Shown here piece after piece: positions 1 to 6,813 of a stretch of DNA of 9,071 nucleotides (the stretch's first letter is position 1; every line of letters begins with the position of its first letter). Made by a program: the position numbers and the translations under genes. The notes beneath the pieces are model-generated. The model ran no database searches, was not told the origin of the DNA, and saw only the letters and a program-made list of their open reading frames with translations. The stretch comes from Candidatus Falkowiibacteriota bacterium. GTDB taxonomy: Bacteria > Patescibacteriota > Patescibacteriia > Patescibacteriales > SZUA-104. The stretch is taken from positions 1 through 9,071 of the forward strand of contig QIIF01000176.1 in NCBI GenBank assembly GCA_003231075.1, in the 5' to 3' direction.

Positions 1-1
1 A

Positions 2-850
2 AAATCTGTTTGCGGATGCGAAGAACACTTGTTATTTACAAGCCATCCGGCTATATTTACTTCTTTAATATTATTAGGAGTAATTATTGCCGCTTTTTTC
101 AGTTTTGCTATAATTAAAATAATAAAAATTAAATGGCTAACCGATAAATTCGTAAAAAATAATTTAAAAAATAAAAAATTGAAAATATCAAAACGATTAA
201 AAAAAATTTCCGCGATAATCGGAGTGAAGCATCAAATCATTGAATTGCAAAACAAAAAACCGATTATTTTTTGTTTCGGCCTAATTACACCCAAAATTTG
301 CGCGTCATCGGGGTTTATTAAAAAATTATCCAACAAAGAACTGAAAGCGGTTTTATTGCACGAGCAACATCATCTTTTTAACAAGGAGCCGATTAAAATA
401 TTCATAGTTAGCGCGATAACCAATGCTTTATTTTTTTTACCCGGGCTTAAATCGTTTTCAAAGCAATATTTAACCTTATCTGAATTAGCGGCTGACCAAT
501 GGGCTACTGATGATTTTAGAGATAAAATTCCTTTAGCCGGAGCTTTATACAAAGCGATAAAATTTAAAAAACAAATGTTAACTAAAAATGAATTGGCTTT
601 ATCATTTTTTTCCAGCCCAATAATGGAAGAAAGAATTAATAAATTGGCAAATAGTAAACATAAAACGAAATTTAAAATTTTTACCTCTAAATTAATTATA
701 GGTCTTGCTTTGTTTGTTTTTTCTTTTATCATTATAAATAAAACGCTTTTGCCTGATAACTTGACGATAGCGGGACATAGTGTCGCTAATTGCCCCGGAG
801 CGGAATTATTTCCGCCTCAACAACAATGCATTATGTTATTAATGAAATAA
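2..850 (+). CDS. M56 (BlaR1-like) membrane metallopeptidase, 5' end outside window
   Basis: Integral-membrane zinc metallopeptidase of the M56 family, which in BlaR1/MecR1 systems cleaves or signals to a BlaI-type repressor. The frame is open to the left edge, reading C-G-C-E-E-H before a possible TTG start at 29, so the N-terminus is probably missing and 29 is unlikely to be the true start. Counting from the TTG: a membrane segment at about 8-33, the zinc motif HEQHH at 111-115, a hydrophobic stretch at about 122-140, the likely third zinc ligand in ELAAD at 152-156, and a second clear membrane segment at about 218-237. A short C-terminal tail with two cysteines (254, 267) follows. There is no penicillin-binding sensor domain, so beta-lactam sensing is not supported. 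In this family a BlaI-type repressor gene usually lies just upstream, here beyond the window. The family call is secure; the substrate is unknown. Confidence 0.88.
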   Translation, partial: KSVCGCEEHLLFTSHPAIFTSLILLGVIIAAFFSFAIIKIIKIKWLTDKFVKNNLKNKKLKISKRLKKISAIIGVKHQIIELQNKKPIIFCFGLITPKICASSGFIKKLSNKELKAVLLHEQHHLFNKEPIKIFIVSAITNALFFLPGLKSFSKQYLTLSELAADQWATDDFRDKIPLAGALYKAIKFKKQMLTKNELALSFFSSPIMEERINKLANSKHKTKFKIFTSKLIIGLALFVFSFIIINKTLLPDNLTIAGHSVANCPGAELFPPQQQCIMLLMK

Positions 851-903
851 TATTCGCCATAAATCTATCCGCGGAAAAAAACCGAACGCTCGGATAACCC
901 AAC

Positions 904-932
904 TTGACATAAAATTAACCATAAACTACAAT
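904..932 (+). promoter_or_regulatory. sigma70-type promoter of the tandem thioredoxin-like gene
   Basis: TTGACA at 904-909 and TACAAT at 927-932 are separated by exactly 17 bp, one base from full consensus. Transcription should start near 939, giving a leader of about 30 nt before the ATG at 971. The gene can therefore be expressed independently of the M56 gene. Confidence 0.8.
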
Positions 933-939
933 ATGTAGT
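925..939. promoter_or_regulatory. BlaI/MecI-like palindromic operator over the -10 box
   Basis: The 15-bp palindrome ACTACA-ATA-TGTAGT overlaps the -10 hexamer and the probable start point. BlaI/MecI/CopY-type winged-helix repressors recognise TACA...TGTA palindromes of this kind. Here the half-sites are 3 bp apart, whereas 2 bp is common, so the match is good but not exact. Its position next to an M56 protease gene supports repression by a BlaI-type partner. No regulator gene is visible in the window. Confidence 0.55.
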
Positions 940-970
940 AGATATAAATAATTAACATAATTTTAACTTT

Positions 971-1822
971 ATGAATTTAAAAAACATCGCAAAATCAAAA
1001 AAAATTTTAACGATTATCAACTCAGTTTTATTACTCGCGCTATTATTATTTTTAATAATAAACCAACGGACGATTATTAAAATCTACAACTATAATAAAG
1101 CCAACCAAGAAAAAGCCATAGAAGCGGCCAAGCCGGCAAATCTAAATATTATTGTTCTGCAAGAGCCAAATTGCGAAAATTGCTCTAATTTAACTCCTTT
1201 AATCAACGCTATTAAAAAAGAAAATGTGAAAATAAATTATGAAAAAACGGTTATCGCCACCAGCTCTGAAGGGATAAAACTAATTGATAAATATAATATT
1301 AAAAAAGCGCCGACACTGATTATTAGCGGCGAAATTGAAAAAGAGGCAAAGTTAAAAGACATGTGGAAACAATTAGGCAAAATACAGGACGGGGTTTTTG
1401 TTTTGGAACAAGTTGGCGCTCCTTATGTAGCGATAGATTCCGGAGAAGTAAAAGGCAGAATAAAATTAATTATGCTGACAGACAGTAATTGCGGCGAATG
1501 CTATGATGTCGCGATACATAGCCGAATATTAAGTAAATTCGGCTTGCCAACTCAAAATCCGCAAATTATAAACAGCCAATCAACTAATGGTAAAAAATTA
1601 ATCGCTAAATATAAAATTAAATTACTGCCAACAATAATTTTAACCGGTGATGTCAAATCTTACCCGACTTTGACTAAAATTTGGCCAAAAATCGGAACTA
1701 TTGAAAAAAATGGAGCTTATATATTTAGAGAGGGTGTGAAAAGAATGGGAACATATATGGATTTAACCGCTAATAAAATAATAAAGCCGGTAAAACCCGC
1801 GAATAATTCCACGGCTAATTAG
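971..1822 (+). CDS. membrane-anchored protein with two thioredoxin-like domains
   Basis: A 283-residue protein with an N-terminal membrane anchor or uncleaved signal segment (about 12-31); the rest is probably extracytoplasmic. It contains two successive thioredoxin-like units. Unit 1 has CENC at 68-71 and the cis-proline-like APT at 113-115. Unit 2 has CGEC at 174-177 and LPT at 219-221. Each CxxC follows a beta strand ([18 protein letters not shown]), as in thioredoxin folds. The likely role is thiol-disulfide exchange or redox sensing at the cell surface; the substrate is unknown. Its own promoter and a BlaI-like operator lie just upstream. No Shine-Dalgarno sequence is visible before the ATG. 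The last 8 bp overlap the convergent end of uvrA. The two units look like an internal duplication that has diverged strongly. Confidence 0.8.
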   Translation: MNLKNIAKSKKILTIINSVLLLALLLFLIINQRTIIKIYNYNKANQEKAIEAAKPANLNIIVLQEPNCENCSNLTPLINAIKKENVKINYEKTVIATSSEGIKLIDKYNIKKAPTLIISGEIEKEAKLKDMWKQLGKIQDGVFVLEQVGAPYVAIDSGEVKGRIKLIMLTDSNCGECYDVAIHSRILSKFGLPTQNPQIINSQSTNGKKLIAKYKIKLLPTIILTGDVKSYPTLTKIWPKIGTIEKNGAYIFREGVKRMGTYMDLTANKIIKPVKPANNSTAN

Positions 1823-4745
1823 GGTCTGGTGCCAATATTTTTTTCAAATATTTTCCAGTATAACTTTTACTATTCTTCGCAACTTCAATCGGCGTGCCTG
1901 TGGCGACGATTTCTCCGCCCTTGCCGCCGCCTTCGGGGCCGAGGTCAATGATGTGGTCAACGGATTTAATTACATCCAGATTATGTTCAATGATTAAAAC
2001 CGTATTGCCTTTGTCAACCAGTTTATTTAGAACATCAAGCAGCCGTTTAATGTCGTCAAAATGCAGGCCCGTAGTCGGCTCGTCCAGAATATACAATGTC
2101 CTGCCGGTGGCGCGGCGGGACAGCTCGGTAGCAAGCTTTACCCTTTGCGCTTCCCCGCCCGAGAGCGTGGTGGCGGACTGCCCCAATTTTATATAGCCCA
2201 GCCCCACTTCAAAAAGAGTTGCCAGTTTTTGATAAATCGCCGGAATATTTCTAAAAAATTCCATCGCCTCTTCAATAGTCATATTTAACACCTGAGAAAT
2301 ATTTTTTCCTTTATAGTGAATTTCTAACGCTTCTTGATTATATCTCCGGCCTTGGCATACTTCGCATTCAACATAAACATCGGGCAGAAACTGCATTTCA
2401 ATTTTAACCATGCCGTCGCCGGCGCAGGCCTCGCATCGGCCGCCTACGACATTGAATGAAAAACGGCCGGCTTTATATCCCTTGATTTTCGCTTCCGGCA
2501 AATTGGCGAACAATTCGCGGATGGGAGTAAAGGCGCCGGTATAAGTGGCCGGATTGGAACGGGGAGTGCGGCCGATGGGAGACTGGTCAATATTTATTAC
2601 CTTATCAATACTGGAAAGCCCTTCAATATTTTTGTGCGCGCCCGGAGTTTTTTTGGCGCGGTAAAATTTTTGGTTTAGGGACGCGGCCAATATATCGGTC
2701 ATCAAGGTTGACTTGCCGGATCCGGAGACGCCGGTAATGGCGATAAACTTTCCGAGAGGAAACTCCACATCAATATTTTTTAAATTATGCTCGCTCGCGC
2801 CGATAATTTTTATGGAAACGCCGCTTCCTTCGCGATATTTCTTTGGCGCGGAAATTGATTTTTTTCCTGATAAATATTGTCCGGTGAGCGATGCGGCGAC
2901 TTTTTTAATTTGCGCTCCGGTTCCTTCCGCCACTAATTTACCTCCGCGCGCTCCGGCTCCCGGGCCGATATCAATGATATGGTCGGCGGCCAGCATCATT
3001 GCCTCGTCATGCTCCACCACTATTACCGTATTGCCCAAGTTTCGCAATCTTTTTAATGTATTGATAAGCTTGTCATTGTCCTTTTGGTGGAGGCCGATTG
3101 ACGGCTCGTCCAATATGTATAAAACTCCTGTCAATCCTGATCCGATTTGAGTCGCCAGCCGAATTCTTTGCGCTTCTCCGCCGGAGAGTGTGACGGCGGA
3201 GCGGGAAAGAGTGAGATAATCAAGCCCGACATTCAGCAAGAACTCCAACCGGGTATTTATTTCTTTTAAAATTTGCGCCCCTATTTTCCGGTCGCGCGCC
3301 GAGAGAGTTTTTGATTTTTCCAAATCGGTAAAAAATTCTTTTGCCGCGTCAATGGTTTTCTCGGTAATATCATAAATGGACAAACCCGCTACTTGAACTC
3401 CCAATATTTCCGGCTTTAATCTCTTTCCTTGGCATGCCGGACAAAGCAAAACCCGCATATAATTTTCAATTTCTTTTCTCGTGTAGTCGGAATCTGTTTG
3501 TTTATACCTTCGCTCCAAATTCGGTATAATGCCTTCAAAATTGGCGGTTACTTCGCCGGAAAACCGCTCATTTTCATAATCAACATCATAACTTTTATCG
3601 CCGGTGCCGTATAAAATGATATCTATTTGTTTTTTTGACAAATTCTTAATCGGCGTATTTAAATCAAAGCCGTGCTTCCCGGCCGCGGCGCCCAGTACGC
3701 TCATCATCCATGTCTGTCCGCCTCCGCCGCTGGTATGCGACCATGGCTTAACGGCTCCTTGGGCGAGGGTTAAATTTGGATTTAAAATTAAATTGGAATC
3801 AATTTCAAGTTTCGTGCCAAGCCCGGCGCAATCTTCGCAAGCGCCGTGCGGGGAATTAAAAGAGAAATTTCGCGGTTCCAACTCGGGCAGATTAATACCG
3901 CAGTCGGGGCAAGCGAATAATTGGGAGTAAATGGTTTCAAAAATCCCCCCAACCCCCTTTATCAAGGGGGCATTTTTATAACTCCCCCCTTTAGCAAAGG
4001 GGGGTTGGGGGGATTTATCAGTAAGAGCGACTGTCACCAACCCATCGCCCAAATCCAACGCCTTTTCAATCGCTTCGTTCAAGCGGGCTTGATCTTCTTT
4101 GTCTTTAACAACGGACAGACGATCAATGACAATTTCCAAATTATGTTTTTTCTTTCTGTCAACCGCCATATCCCGCATTTCTTCCAAAGTATAAATCGCG
4201 CCGTCAAATCGGGCGCGCCCGTATCCGGCTCTGACAATCCGCTCTAAGATATTTTTATGCTCGCCTTTCTTGCCGCGAATCAGGGGCGCCAAAACAACAA
4301 TCTCTTTATCGGCGTAAGCCGCGTTAACCTGTTTGACTATTTCATCAATTGAGTGTTTCTTTATTTTCTTTCCGCATTTAGGGCAATGCGGAACGCCGAC
4401 GCGCGCATAAAGCAGCCGGAGATAATCGTAAATTTCCGTCACGGTGCCGACGGTTGAGCGGGGGTTATGCGAAGTTGATTTTTGGTCAATTGAAATCGCC
4501 GGAGAAAGCCCTTCAATCAAATCAACATCCGCCTTGTCCTGCAGCCCGATAAATTGGCGGGCGTAAGCCGATAAAGATTCAACATACCGCCTCTGCCCCT
4601 CGGCGTAGATAGTGTCAAAAGCCAAAGAAGATTTTCCCGATCCCGAAAGTCCGGTGATTACCACCAGTTTATCGCGGGGGATTTCCACATCAATATTTTT
4701 TAAATTATGCACCCGAGCGCCTTTTATTTTAATAATATTTTGCAT
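1815..4745 (-). CDS. uvrA: UvrABC excinuclease subunit A
   Basis: Damage-recognition ATPase of nucleotide excision repair, which works as a dimer with UvrB in the cytoplasm. Two ABC modules are visible (numbered from the upstream ATG at 4760): Walker [10 protein letters not shown] at 37-45 and GVSGSGKST at 677-685; signatures LSGGEAQ at 525-531 and 866-872; Walker B LYILDEP at 547-553 and 889-895. Cysteine pairs that can bind zinc occur at CPKC (126), CPDC (284), CEDC (308), CPAC (440), CEAC (776) and CEVC (799). I prefer the ATG at 4745 ([15 protein letters not shown]) because it matches the usual UvrA N-terminus; the ATG at 4760 would add five residues. The protein is about 35 residues longer than E. 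coli UvrA (940), and 26 of these (249-274) are encoded by a palindromic repeat inserted in frame. The gene has its own promoter at 4837-4865. Codons are richer in G+C than in neighbouring genes. Confidence 0.97.
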   Translation of the reverse strand: MQNIIKIKGARVHNLKNIDVEIPRDKLVVITGLSGSGKSSLAFDTIYAEGQRRYVESLSAYARQFIGLQDKADVDLIEGLSPAISIDQKSTSHNPRSTVGTVTEIYDYLRLLYARVGVPHCPKCGKKIKKHSIDEIVKQVNAAYADKEIVVLAPLIRGKKGEHKNILERIVRAGYGRARFDGAIYTLEEMRDMAVDRKKKHNLEIVIDRLSVVKDKEDQARLNEAIEKALDLGDGLVTVALTDKSPQPPFAKGGSYKNAPLIKGVGGIFETIYSQLFACPDCGINLPELEPRNFSFNSPHGACEDCAGLGTKLEIDSNLILNPNLTLAQGAVKPWSHTSGGGGQTWMMSVLGAAAGKHGFDLNTPIKNLSKKQIDIILYGTGDKSYDVDYENERFSGEVTANFEGIIPNLERRYKQTDSDYTRKEIENYMRVLLCPACQGKRLKPEILGVQVAGLSIYDITEKTIDAAKEFFTDLEKSKTLSARDRKIGAQILKEINTRLEFLLNVGLDYLTLSRSAVTLSGGEAQRIRLATQIGSGLTGVLYILDEPSIGLHQKDNDKLINTLKRLRNLGNTVIVVEHDEAMMLAADHIIDIGPGAGARGGKLVAEGTGAQIKKVAASLTGQYLSGKKSISAPKKYREGSGVSIKIIGASEHNLKNIDVEFPLGKFIAITGVSGSGKSTLMTDILAASLNQKFYRAKKTPGAHKNIEGLSSIDKVINIDQSPIGRTPRSNPATYTGAFTPIRELFANLPEAKIKGYKAGRFSFNVVGGRCEACAGDGMVKIEMQFLPDVYVECEVCQGRRYNQEALEIHYKGKNISQVLNMTIEEAMEFFRNIPAIYQKLATLFEVGLGYIKLGQSATTLSGGEAQRVKLATELSRRATGRTLYILDEPTTGLHFDDIKRLLDVLNKLVDKGNTVLIIEHNLDVIKSVDHIIDLGPEGGGKGGEIVATGTPIEVAKNSKSYTGKYLKKILAPDPN
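3941..4016. repeat. 76-bp G/C-block palindromic element inserted in frame in uvrA
   Basis: The element has alternating C-block and G-block arms. The outer inverted repeat pairs 3941-3957 with 4000-4016. There are two inner hairpins: 3953-3970 (stem cccccTT/AAggggg, loop tatc) and 3984-4004 (a perfect 9-bp stem, loop agc). In the uvrA frame it encodes residues 249-274, from K-S-P-Q-P-P-F to G-V-G-G-I-F, between VTVALTD and [14 protein letters not shown]. It lies just before a zinc-binding region, where other UvrAs have a short strand-turn. The triplet TCA occurs on both sides (3937-3939 and 4018-4020), so an 81-bp, 27-codon insertion with a 3-bp target duplication is possible but weakly supported. 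Similar C-block/G-block palindromes are known as dispersed intergenic repeats in several phyla. Confidence 0.85.
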
Positions 4746-4764
4746 TTTTTTATAACGCATAACT

Positions 4765-4810
4765 CATAACCCGCGACTCATCTATAAATAATTATGAGTT
4801 GCGAGTTATA
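4765..4810. repeat. 17-bp inverted repeat in the uvrA leader
   Basis: Arms 4765-4781 and 4794-4810 (ATAAC, CGC and ACTCAT blocks) are complementary with a few G-T wobbles and a 12-nt AT-rich loop. On the - strand it would form a hairpin in the uvrA 5' leader, immediately before either possible start codon. It may be a dispersed repeat, or it may affect uvrA translation. Confidence 0.6.
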
Positions 4811-4836
4811 AATTACGGGATTTATAAACGAGTATC

Positions 4837-4865
4837 ATTGTACACCATATTTCAATCTTTGGCAA
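4837..4865 (-). promoter_or_regulatory. sigma70-type promoter of uvrA
   Basis: On the - strand, TTGCCA (4865-4860) and TACAAT (4842-4837) are separated by 17 bp. The predicted start near 4830 gives a leader of about 70-85 nt that contains the 4765-4810 inverted repeat. No SOS box was recognised. Confidence 0.7.
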
Positions 4866-4890
4866 GAGTGATCGGCTTTTACATAAAAAT

Positions 4891-4919
4891 ATAAAATAAA
4901 AAACCCAAACTTAGTTTGG
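4891..4919 (-). terminator. intrinsic terminator at the end of the AbiE transcription unit
   Basis: On the - strand, CCAAAC-TAA-GTTTGG (4919-4905) is followed by a T-rich run (gggTTTTTTATTTTAT, down to 4891). It would stop transcripts coming from the AbiE-like genes, and it lies just upstream of the separate uvrA promoter. The stem is only 6 bp. Confidence 0.55.
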
Positions 4920-4980
4920 ACCATTAGACAAACAAAAAAGCTGTTTTTCTTTATCATTCACGGCTCGCGCCGCGGCATAA

Positions 4981-4998
4981 ATATTAAACTTTATAAAA
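4981..4998. repeat. 18-bp inverted repeat, left copy
   Basis: ATATTAAACTTTATAAAA here is exactly the reverse complement of 6667-6684. The pair brackets the AbiE-like genes and palindrome copy 1. It may mark the ends of an acquired segment or be part of a dispersed repeat. Confidence 0.6.
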
Positions 4999-5023
4999 TC
5001 TTGATAATTTTCCTCTACGGCGG

Positions 5024-5044
5024 TACGCCGAAACTTTCGGCGTA
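5024..5044. repeat. short perfect hairpin
   Basis: TACGCCGAA-act-TTCGGCGTA is a perfect 9-bp stem with a 3-nt loop, 27 bp left of palindrome copy 1. The overlapping stretch 5018-5030 (ggCGGTACGCCg) offers an alternative pairing. It is not followed by a T-run, so it does not look like a terminator. Confidence 0.6.
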
Positions 5045-5070
5045 TTAAAGCGCGCGGCAGCAAAGCCGAA

Positions 5071-5176
5071 ATCTTCTACCGAGCTTCAGCTCAGGGTTCG
5101 GGCGGCTTTAGCCGCGTAGCGTGACGGTACGCGGCTAAAGCCGCCCGAACCCTGGCCTAAAGGCCGGTAGAATTAA
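5071..5176. repeat. 106-bp modular palindromic element, copy 1
   Basis: Bounded by ATCTTCTACC at the left and GGTAGAATTAA at the right. The outer stem (5074-5080 with 5166-5172) encloses side hairpin A (GAGCT-tc-AGCTC, 5081-5092) and side hairpin A' (GGCCT-aa-AGGCC, 5154-5165). Between these is a perfect 26-bp stem (5093-5118 with 5128-5153) around the loop gcgtgacgg. Parts of that stem are also locally self-complementary (B, GCGGC-ttta-GCCGC, 5102-5115; B' opposite). It is 96/106 identical to the copy at 6701-6806, in the same orientation. It has no coding capacity and looks like a MITE/REP-type element. Confidence 0.85.
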
Positions 5177-5200
5177 TCCTCCCAACTGGTAAACTTCGTC

Positions 5201-5223
5201 GGCTCCATGCTTTGCGTGGAGCC
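5201..5223. repeat. short hairpin
   Basis: GGCTCCATGC-ttt-GCGTGGAGCC forms a 10-bp stem with one G-T wobble. It belongs to the run of palindromes filling the gap between uvrA and the AbiE-like genes. Confidence 0.6.
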
Positions 5224-5233
5224 AAATTGCAGG

Positions 5234-5301
5234 CCGTAAATTTACGGACTGTTTGGAATTTGCGGACTGTTTGTCCCGAAATGTCAGAACAAACAGTCCG
5301 C
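5234..5301. repeat. palindrome cluster with repeated CGGACTGTTTG motif
   Basis: A perfect 14-bp palindrome CCGTAAATTTACGG (5234-5247) is followed by two direct copies of CGGACTGTTT (5245-5254, 5263-5272). Next is a perfect 13-bp inverted repeat, GCGGACTGTTTGT at 5262-5274 against 5289-5301, with a 14-nt loop. Related GGACAGTT-type motifs recur at 6555-6661, so this appears to be a second small repeat family. Confidence 0.65.
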
Positions 5302-5412
5302 TTATTTAATCTCCCCAACCCCGATTTTTCTAATATCATCATTAGTGATCCCCAATCCCAGCTCCCGCATAATATTGAAAGCGTCCGCCGGACGGTTAAG
5401 ATAATAACCCTT
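5302..5412 (-). pseudogene. out-of-frame coding remnant after the truncated AbiEii-like gene
   Basis: Directly after the AbiEii-like stop, another frame on the - strand is open and reads KGYYLNRPADAFNIMREL, continuing through GLGITNDDIRKIGVGEIK to a stop at 5302-5304. The composition is protein-like but there is no suitable start codon, and I do not recognise the family. It could be the original C-terminal end of the AbiEii-like gene after an internal deletion and frameshift, or the tail of another lost gene. Confidence 0.4.
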
Positions 5413-5660
5413 TAAAACACTTTAACTTCATTCCATCCGGCCTCTGTAAAATCCAAATCCTCGGAAAATCGTAATTGCTCCAAATAAATATGGTGCAAAG
5501 CCGTGCCTCCCTTAAAAACCAATTTTTCGCTTAACGGCGAATCATAAATAATTTTGGAAACAAGCGCCAAAAAATAATCCTTTTCCGCTATTGCCAAAGG
5601 ATATTTAAAGTGTTTATTGGCTATTTGAAGCTCTGTTTTATTTAATAATTCTATGGTCAT
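5412..5660 (-). pseudogene. truncated AbiEii-like nucleotidyltransferase toxin
   Basis: An 82-codon frame holding only the N-terminal part of an AbiEii/AbiGii-type nucleotidyltransferase; full members are usually about 250-300 residues. The diagnostic segment is present: FKGGTAL (49-55), then RFSEDLDF (64-71), the paired glycine and D-x-D elements of the nucleotidyltransferase active site. The frame ends at residue 82 with no C-terminal catalytic or helical region. The ATG at 5660 lies inside the end of the AbiEi-like gene, a 23-bp overlap, which fits the translational coupling typical of abiE pairs. In AbiE systems (type IV toxin-antitoxin, phage defence) this protein is the toxin; here it is probably inactive. 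Downstream are an out-of-frame remnant and a palindrome cluster that may have contributed to the deletion. Confidence 0.75.
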
Positions 5661-6420
5661 AATATACTCGCCACTTGCCGTTAAACTTCTTGGAATCTTT
5701 ACTAAAACGGGAGTACCCTTTATTGTTTCGCTTAACCACGCCGTATAATTTCTCGGAATCCGCCTTTATTTGGTCCAGTAAAAAACCAATCTTTCGCTGG
5801 ATTGTTATATTGCAACGCGAAGCGTAATTCTGCATTTTTTCAAAATTAAACTCATTTTTATAATCAACTAATTTTTCCAAAACCAAACTTAGAGTATGCG
5901 AGGTTTTGCTCAGGTAAAGATAATCAATAATAATTTTTTCTAAATCGGCGATATTAACCAATTTGCCCTCAACTCGTTTTTCCGAAAAGCCAAAATAATA
6001 ATCTTTGTTAATTTTAGCGAACTTAAATATAATGCCCTGAAATTCATATTTTTTGGTTCGCGTTGTCGTAATTGAGGTAAGTGTTCTGCCGTACTGGTCA
6101 AACATATTATAATAATTCAAACCATAATCAGCGCTGACATATGATTTATTATTTAACGCTTTGGCTATCCTGAATAAGGATACATTACTCATTGATCTTG
6201 ACGCAATATCGCTCACCACGACATAAAGGCCTTGTTTAACGCGGATAAGCCAGCCATTTTTTTTCAGCTGGCTTATTCTGTTATGCGCGGAAAAACCTGA
6301 GTATTCCTTCTGAAATACTTTTAAAAGATTGCCAACCGTGACAATTTCTCCATATTTCGCAATAACATTCTCAATTAATTTACTGTCCTTATTACTAAGA
6401 ATTGTATTTTTCATTACCAT
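5638..6420 (-). CDS. AbiEi-like antitoxin / transcriptional regulator
   Basis: A 260-residue protein resembling the AbiEi antitoxin family (predicted transcriptional regulators of viral defence systems). The N-terminal 70 residues look like a winged helix: a helix-rich start, then HNRISQLKKNGWLIRVKQGLYVV, in which a recognition helix leads into a basic beta-hairpin wing. The remainder (about 75-260) is the mixed alpha/beta C-terminal part that in this family neutralises the AbiEii toxin, ending in the basic tail GKWRVYYDHRIIK. The ATG at 6420 follows a strong promoter; an ATG at 6414 (MKNT) is an alternative, and neither has a clear Shine-Dalgarno sequence. The gene looks intact although its toxin partner is truncated, so it may survive as a repressor or as a stand-alone antitoxin. 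No significant membrane segments are seen. Confidence 0.8.
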   Translation of the reverse strand: MVMKNTILSNKDSKLIENVIAKYGEIVTVGNLLKVFQKEYSGFSAHNRISQLKKNGWLIRVKQGLYVVVSDIASRSMSNVSLFRIAKALNNKSYVSADYGLNYYNMFDQYGRTLTSITTTRTKKYEFQGIIFKFAKINKDYYFGFSEKRVEGKLVNIADLEKIIIDYLYLSKTSHTLSLVLEKLVDYKNEFNFEKMQNYASRCNITIQRKIGFLLDQIKADSEKLYGVVKRNNKGYSRFSKDSKKFNGKWRVYYDHRIIK

Positions 6421-6442
6421 ATATTTATCATTATCGGTTTAT

Positions 6443-6481
6443 TGATAGTATCATTATATACTAATAACACAAATGACGCAA
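6443..6481 (-). promoter_or_regulatory. promoter and candidate autoregulatory operator of the AbiE unit
   Basis: On the - strand, TTGCGT (6481-6476), a 17-bp spacer and a consensus TATAAT (6458-6453) form a strong promoter. Immediately after the -10 lies the palindrome TGATA-c-TATCA (6453-6443), which covers the likely start point near 6446. AbiEi antitoxins are known to repress their own promoter through inverted repeats, so this is a plausible operator. Confidence 0.65.
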
Positions 6482-6554
6482 GTTTAATTTATCGCCGCTT
6501 TTTCCGTTTTCGCGCGACAATGAAGCCAGTCTTGGATGATAAAATTAGTAAAGT

Positions 6555-6661
6555 GGGCTGTTTGCGAAGCCGCGCCAGACGAGCGGACAGTTCGCGGCGT
6601 CTGGCTGCTTGTCAACATTTTGGAACGAACAGTTCGCGGCGCCGAAATCACAAACTGTCCC
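6555..6661. repeat. degenerate GGACAGTT palindrome cluster
   Basis: GGACAGTTCGCGGCG at 6585-6599 recurs at 6627-6641 with one mismatch. GCCAGACG/CGTCTGGC (6574-6581 and 6598-6605) is a perfect 8-bp inverted repeat around the first copy. The cluster starts with GGGCTGTTTG (6555-6564) and ends with CAAACTGTCC, a rough inverted pair. It is locally richer in G+C than its surroundings and related to the motifs at 5245-5301. An open + strand frame here has no protein-like features. Confidence 0.5.
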
Positions 6662-6666
6662 AATGG

Positions 6667-6684
6667 TTTTATAAAGTTTAATAT
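6667..6684. repeat. 18-bp inverted repeat, right copy
   Basis: Exact reverse complement of 4981-4998. The two copies are about 1.7 kb apart and flank the AbiE-like genes. Confidence 0.6.
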
Positions 6685-6700
6685 TCTGGCGAATAAATAA

Positions 6701-6806
6701 ATCTTCTACCGAGCTTCAGCTCAGGGTTCGCGAAGCTTTAGCTTCGTAGCGTGACGGTACGCGGCTAAAGCCGCCCGAACCCTGAGCTGAAGCTCGGTAG
6801 AATTAA
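6701..6806. repeat. 106-bp modular palindromic element, copy 2
   Basis: Same length, ends and orientation as the copy at 5071-5176, with ten differences. Hairpin A' is now GAGCT-ga-AGCTC (6784-6795), fully complementary to A. Hairpin B has become CGAAGC-ttta-GCTTCG (6731-6746) while B' is unchanged, so the central stem is broken at that point. The loop gcgtgacgg and the AGGGTTCG/CGAACCCT and TTCTACC/GGTAGAA stems are unchanged. Confidence 0.85.
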
Positions 6807-6813
6807 AAATTAA

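Noticed and set aside
370..732. 120-codon frame on the - strand
   Set aside because: It lies opposite the M56 gene, including its HExxH region; no independent features.
866..896. Possible terminator after the M56 gene (TATCCG/CGGATA)
   Set aside because: Only a 6-bp stem with a long loop and no following T-run.
3936..4020. Target-site duplication around the uvrA element
   Set aside because: Only TCA matches on both sides; three bases can match by chance, so it is mentioned but not called.
1894..4247. Several open frames of 61-145 codons on the + strand inside uvrA
   Set aside because: They are antisense to a clear UvrA, have no recognisable domains or start signals, and owe their length to the G+C-richer codons of uvrA.
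5074..5172. tRNA-like cloverleaf reading of palindrome copy 1 (7-bp outer stem, three arms)
   Set aside because: There is no T-loop motif, anticodon arm or CCA context, and the central arm is a 26-bp stem. It is a repeat, not a tRNA.
5157..5415. Two short overlapping frames on opposite strands between palindrome copy 1 and the AbiE-like genes
   Set aside because: They run through hairpins and repeat motifs and have no protein-like composition.
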